From Thermoprotei archaeon (GTDB lineage: Archaea > Thermoproteota > Thermoprotei > Thermofilales > Thermofilaceae): DNA of 16,471 nt. The notes under the pieces were generated by a model that worked only from the letters and a program-made list of their open reading frames with translations, did no database searches and was not told the DNA's origin. Shown in pieces: positions 13,441 to 16,471 of this stretch. The stretch lies in contig QMRZ01000022.1 in assembly GCA_003649495.1 (NCBI GenBank), forward strand, positions 1-16,471, given 5' to 3'. Each line of letters opens with the position of its first letter. Position 1 is the first letter of the stretch. A program made the translations under genes and the position numbers.

Positions 13441-13601
13441 AGACTTCAGTCTTGAAGGAGCTTCAGGACAGAGCAGCACACTTCTGATGTGAAAGCGTTC
13501 TATTAACGTTAGCCGAATATCTGGGTGTGGAGATTGACTTAATCTCTAAGATAGCCACATACGTAGGAGCGGGGGTATACGTTCTTAGGCGAATATTTTA
13601 A
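13437..13601 (+). pseudogene. N-terminal fragment of a C_GCAxxG_C_C family gene, broken by TGA
   Basis: From GTG at 13437 the frame reads KTSVLKELQDRAAHF, TGA at 13485-13487, then CESVLLTLAEYLGVEIDLIS, KIATYVGAG, VYVLRRIF and TAA. The AxxHFxxxxxCAxSVLLALAEYLG block and the IPKIATGFGAG end are the N-terminal half of the C_GCAxxG_C_C family, a small putative redox-active family. The family's TCGAxxGAxMAIGLKYGR half is missing after GAG. A matching C-terminal half without an N-terminus lies at 4303-4607 on the other strand. The fragment is translationally coupled to the tautomerase remnant by a GTGA overlap. The TGA is taken as a nonsense mutation, as Sec decoding is not expected in this group. 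Confidence 0.6.
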
Positions 13602-13603
13602 AT
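13593..13603 (+). promoter_or_regulatory. Likely TATA box of reverse gyrase
   Basis: ATATTTTAAAT, centred about 20 nt before the ATG at 13618. The usual distance to transcription start (about 26 nt) would put the start slightly after that ATG, so either a leaderless GTG at 13630 or a slightly different TATA position is also possible. Confidence 0.5.
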
Positions 13604-13617
13604 GAGGACTCCAGCTA

Positions 13618-16471
13618 ATGCTGGAACGGGTGCTGTTAGTGCGCGCGATAGTGAGGGGACAGTGCCCTAACTGTGGGGGCCCCATCTCCGATGATAGGCT
13701 GGAGAAGGGGCTCCCTTGCGCAGACTGCCTGCCCAAGCCCTCACCTGAGCTGCTCGAGCTGGCGGACAGGGGGGATAGGTTGAGGTTCCTGGAGGAGTTG
13801 TGCAATGAGTTATCAAAGGCAGGCAGGCTTAAGGGCTACAGGAGGATACTCGAGGAGGAGGAGGCCCTTAGGGAATTTGAGCAATTCTTCGAGAGAGCAC
13901 TCGGCAATAGGCCTTGGAGCGCTCAGAGGACTTGGGCTCGTAGAGTGCTGGGCGGCAAGTCCTTCACTATACTAGCGCCGACTGGCGTTGGGAAGAGTGT
14001 GTTCGGCATCATAATGGCCCTGTACTTGGCCTCGAGGGGAGCTAAGTGTTACCTAGTCTTGCCGACCAGCGTGCTCGTTAAGCAGGCTAGCGAGAGGGCT
14101 GAGGCTTATGCCGAGAAGCTCGGGGCTGAGGTCAGGATTCTGGCGTACTTAGCTAAGAGCGGTAAGGCTAGAGAAGAGTTGTTAGAGAGGATTAAGAGCG
14201 GCGACTATGATGTGCTGATAACTACCTCTCAGTTTCTGGCGCGCCACTTCGAGTTACTTGAGGGCTCTCACTTCGACTTCATATTCGTTGATGACGTGGA
14301 CGCCGTTATGAAGTCCTCCAGGAATATCGATAAGATCCTAGTGTTGCTCGGCCTGCCTTCCGAGGCTGTTGAGGAGGCATACGAACTCGTAAAGCTCAAG
14401 CTGAAGGTGGCGGCGGCTCTCTCCAGCAGGAGGGGAGTTCCGCCCGAGATGAGGGAGGAGCTTGAGAGGTCTAGGGAGAGGCTTAGAAAAAGGCTAGAGG
14501 GGCTGAGGATCGGGACGCTGGTAATATCCACTGCTACAGGCCGCCCCAGGGGGCTTAGAGTCAGGCTGTTTAGAGAGCTTCTAGGATTCGAGATAGGCTC
14601 GAGAGCTGAGTTGCTGAGGAACGTCGTAGACGCATACTCTCTAGTGGAGGAGGGCAGCGTCGAGGAGAGGGTAGCCGAGATAGTGAAGGCATTAGGGAGG
14701 GGAGGGCTTATCTTCCTACAGCCTGGCGTGGGAGAGGACTATGTTAAGAGGTTGCTAGCATTATTGGAGGAGAAGGGGATTAAGGCTGCGCTAGTGACAT
14801 CTAGGAGCAAGGAGGCCCTTGAGGCTTTTGAGCGGGGTGAGCTGGATGTCTTAGTGGGCTACGCAATATATTACGGCCTCCTCGTGAGAGGTGTAGACCT
14901 CCCGCACGTTATAAGATACGCTGTGTTCGCCGGGGTTCCTCACTTCCGCTTCACAGCAGAGGTGAGCGAGGCTGGCCCCCTCAGGCTCCTCCAGCTGGCT
15001 CAGGTCCTCAGGAGCGTGGTCACAGGCGATGAGGGAAGCGCGCTTGATAGACTCACTGCCAAGCTCAGGAGGCAGCTAGCCAACTTGGAGGCAGCCGCTT
15101 TCCAGAGGCTTTCTGAGGCCCTAGTTGAGGGCGTTAAGCCTGAGGGCTACTTGGGCTACCTCTACGAGCTCTTTGAGGAGTTGAGGGAGAGGCTTAAAGA
15201 CCTCCTCTCACGGAGGGAGGTGCTTGAGGCCTTAGAGGCACGTACGCTAGCCTCGATAAGGTTCGTGGATGGCAAGCCTTACCTCCTGCTCCCTGACGCG
15301 CCTACCTATTTACAGGCTTCGGGCAGGACCTCCAGGATGTATGCAGGGGGCATATCCAGGGGGCTTGCAGTAGTTGTAACTGACGATGAGAAGCTGCTGA
15401 GCGCATTGATGAAGCAAGTCAGCTGGTACGTCGACGAGGTATCCTGGACAAAGTATGAGGAGCTAGATCTAGGCGAGATTCTCAAGGAGATAGACGAGGA
15501 CAGGAGGAAGATAAGGGACTTGTGGGAGGGCAGAGTTAAGACCGGAGTCAGGGACCTCGTGAAGACCGCGCTGGTCGTGGTAGAGTCGCCCACTAAGGCT
15601 AGGACGATAGCCTCGTTCTTCGGCAGGCCGTCTAGGCGCAGGATGGGTAACATCAATGTCTACGAAGTCAGCGTGGGCGACTACATCCTTCTCATAGCCG
15701 CGAGTAAGGGTCACCTCCTAGACCTAGTCACGGATGAGGGCTTCTACGGCGTCGTAACGCAGGATGGCCGCTTTATTCCAGTTTACTCGACGATAAAGCG
15801 CTGCAGGAAGTGTGGCGAGCAGTTCACTGAACTCGGAGAAGGAGGGGTCTGCCCGTACTGCGGTTCAGAGAACATCGTGGATCAGCTTGACACTATAAAC
15901 GCCCTTAGAGAGGCGGCAAGGGAGGTAGACCTAGTGCTCCTCGCCACTGACCCTGATACTGAGGGTGAGAAAATAGCGTGGGACCTCTACCTACTGCTGA
16001 GCCCCTACACCGGCGAGATAAGGAGAATCGAGTTCCACGAGATAACTAGGAGGGCCTTCGAGGAGGCATTGCGGAATCCCAGAGCCATAGATATGAGGAG
16101 AGTGGAGGCGCAGCTGGTCAGAAGGATAGAGGACAGGTGGATAGGCTTCTCGCTCAGTCAGAAACTGTGGACCGAGTTCGGCAGGAGGTGGCTCTCCGCT
16201 GGGAGGGTTCAGACCCCAGTGCTAGGCTGGGTGATAGAGAGGTTCAGGAAGGCTAAAGATAGTATAAAGCCCGTCTTCAGGTTAAGGCTTGAGAACGGGC
16301 TCACGCTGAGCTTCGAGTGCGAGGAGCTCGAGAAGCCAGCGAGAGAGATAGCTAAGGAGCTGAGGGATGGCGTCGTCGTCATAGAGCAGCTAGGAGTTGA
16401 GTTAAGCAAGATACCGCCTCCCCCGCCCTTTACCACTGATGCTATGTTGAGGGAGGCGGCCGCCTCCCTCA
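13618..16471 (+). CDS. rgy: Reverse gyrase, N-terminal helicase and first part of topoisomerase domain (partial)
   Basis: 951 codons lie in the window and the gene runs off its end. Reverse gyrase introduces positive supercoils and is a hallmark of hyperthermophiles. It starts with a zinc finger (C16, C19, C34, C37). The helicase-like domain has Walker A APTGVGKS (120-127), Walker B FVDDVDA (223-229), ISTATGRPRG (motif III) and GYAIYYGLLVRGVDLP. The topoisomerase IA part begins near VVVESPTKAR (654-662), with catalytic E656. It holds a second zinc finger (CRKC and CPYC) and the TOPRIM DPDTEG (D778, D780). The last residues, IPPPPPFTTDAM, precede the region holding the active tyrosine, just beyond the edge. 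Start ATG 13618 is likely. GTG 13630 is an alternative given the TATA spacing. Confidence 0.97.
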   Translation, partial: MLERVLLVRAIVRGQCPNCGGPISDDRLEKGLPCADCLPKPSPELLELADRGDRLRFLEELCNELSKAGRLKGYRRILEEEEALREFEQFFERALGNRPWSAQRTWARRVLGGKSFTILAPTGVGKSVFGIIMALYLASRGAKCYLVLPTSVLVKQASERAEAYAEKLGAEVRILAYLAKSGKAREELLERIKSGDYDVLITTSQFLARHFELLEGSHFDFIFVDDVDAVMKSSRNIDKILVLLGLPSEAVEEAYELVKLKLKVAAALSSRRGVPPEMREELERSRERLRKRLEGLRIGTLVISTATGRPRGLRVRLFRELLGFEIGSRAELLRNVVDAYSLVEEGSVEERVAEIVKALGRGGLIFLQPGVGEDYVKRLLALLEEKGIKAALVTSRSKEALEAFERGELDVLVGYAIYYGLLVRGVDLPHVIRYAVFAGVPHFRFTAEVSEAGPLRLLQLAQVLRSVVTGDEGSALDRLTAKLRRQLANLEAAAFQRLSEALVEGVKPEGYLGYLYELFEELRERLKDLLSRREVLEALEARTLASIRFVDGKPYLLLPDAPTYLQASGRTSRMYAGGISRGLAVVVTDDEKLLSALMKQVSWYVDEVSWTKYEELDLGEILKEIDEDRRKIRDLWEGRVKTGVRDLVKTALVVVESPTKARTIASFFGRPSRRRMGNINVYEVSVGDYILLIAASKGHLLDLVTDEGFYGVVTQDGRFIPVYSTIKRCRKCGEQFTELGEGGVCPYCGSENIVDQLDTINALREAAREVDLVLLATDPDTEGEKIAWDLYLLLSPYTGEIRRIEFHEITRRAFEEALRNPRAIDMRRVEAQLVRRIEDRWIGFSLSQKLWTEFGRRWLSAGRVQTPVLGWVIERFRKAKDSIKPVFRLRLENGLTLSFECEELEKPAREIAKELRDGVVVIEQLGVELSKIPPPPPFTTDAMLREAAASL

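Noticed and set aside
13258..13479. 73-residue minus-strand ORF over the tautomerase remnant
   Set aside because: Antisense to a recognisable tautomerase frame; no motif of its own.
15306..15714. Minus-strand ORFs of 116 and 81 residues within reverse gyrase
   Set aside because: Shadow frames of the clear reverse gyrase reading frame.
1..16471. CRISPR arrays, toxin-antitoxin pairs, rRNA or phage genes
   Set aside because: No regularly spaced repeats, cas genes, paired small toxin/antitoxin genes, rRNA stretches or structural phage genes are visible.

Overview
The window looks like chromosomal DNA from a hyperthermophilic archaeon of the Thermoproteota (crenarchaeal) type. The evidence is a reverse gyrase, an aKMT-type protein lysine methyltransferase, deoxyhypusine synthase, an archaeal RNase P protein, archaeal-type phosphopantetheine adenylyltransferase, a four-subunit ferredoxin-dependent 2-oxoacid oxidoreductase, a C/D-box guide RNA candidate, TATA boxes about 25-28 nt before many start codons (leaderless transcripts), and frequent GTG/TTG starts. 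I cannot name a genus.

Layout. (1) 1-1955: a sugar-isomerase-like TIM barrel (-) and a radical SAM/SPASM protein (+) diverge from one palindromic TATA box. (2) 1939-4240 (-): a molybdenum/tungsten cofactor operon, moaD-moaE fusion > moeB-like > P-loop ATPase. (3) 4241-4703: no intact gene, but the decayed C-terminal part of a C_GCAxxG_C_C family gene (-). (4) 4704-7682 (-): porG-porD-porA-porB, ending at a T-run. (5) 7834-9058 (+): zinc ribbon, Hsp20, CoaD. (6) 8948-11644 (-): aKMT-like methyltransferase > deoxyhypusine synthase > GPT-type glycosyltransferase > small membrane protein, tightly packed. (7) 11645-12027: a TnpB-like remnant (+). (8) RNase HI and tRNA-Cys (-), then rnp4 (+) and a C/D-box sRNA (+). 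(9) 13179-13617: two decayed genes (+), a tautomerase and the N-terminal part of a C_GCAxxG_C_C gene. (10) 13618 to the end: reverse gyrase (+), cut by the window edge.

How the parts work together. The first operon supplies molybdopterin for Mo/W enzymes. The por operon makes or uses acetyl-CoA with ferredoxin, and CoaD helps make coenzyme A. Deoxyhypusine synthase, aKMT, RNase P, the guide RNA and tRNA-Cys belong to translation and RNA maturation. Reverse gyrase, Hsp20 and aKMT fit life at high temperature.

The most unusual observation is that the two C_GCAxxG_C_C fragments, about 9 kb apart on opposite strands, are complementary halves of one protein. They are oriented so that a single inversion of the segment between them would rejoin them. 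The window therefore seems to record an old chromosomal inversion that carried the por operon through rnp4. I see no CRISPR array, intact insertion sequence, rRNA or defence system.
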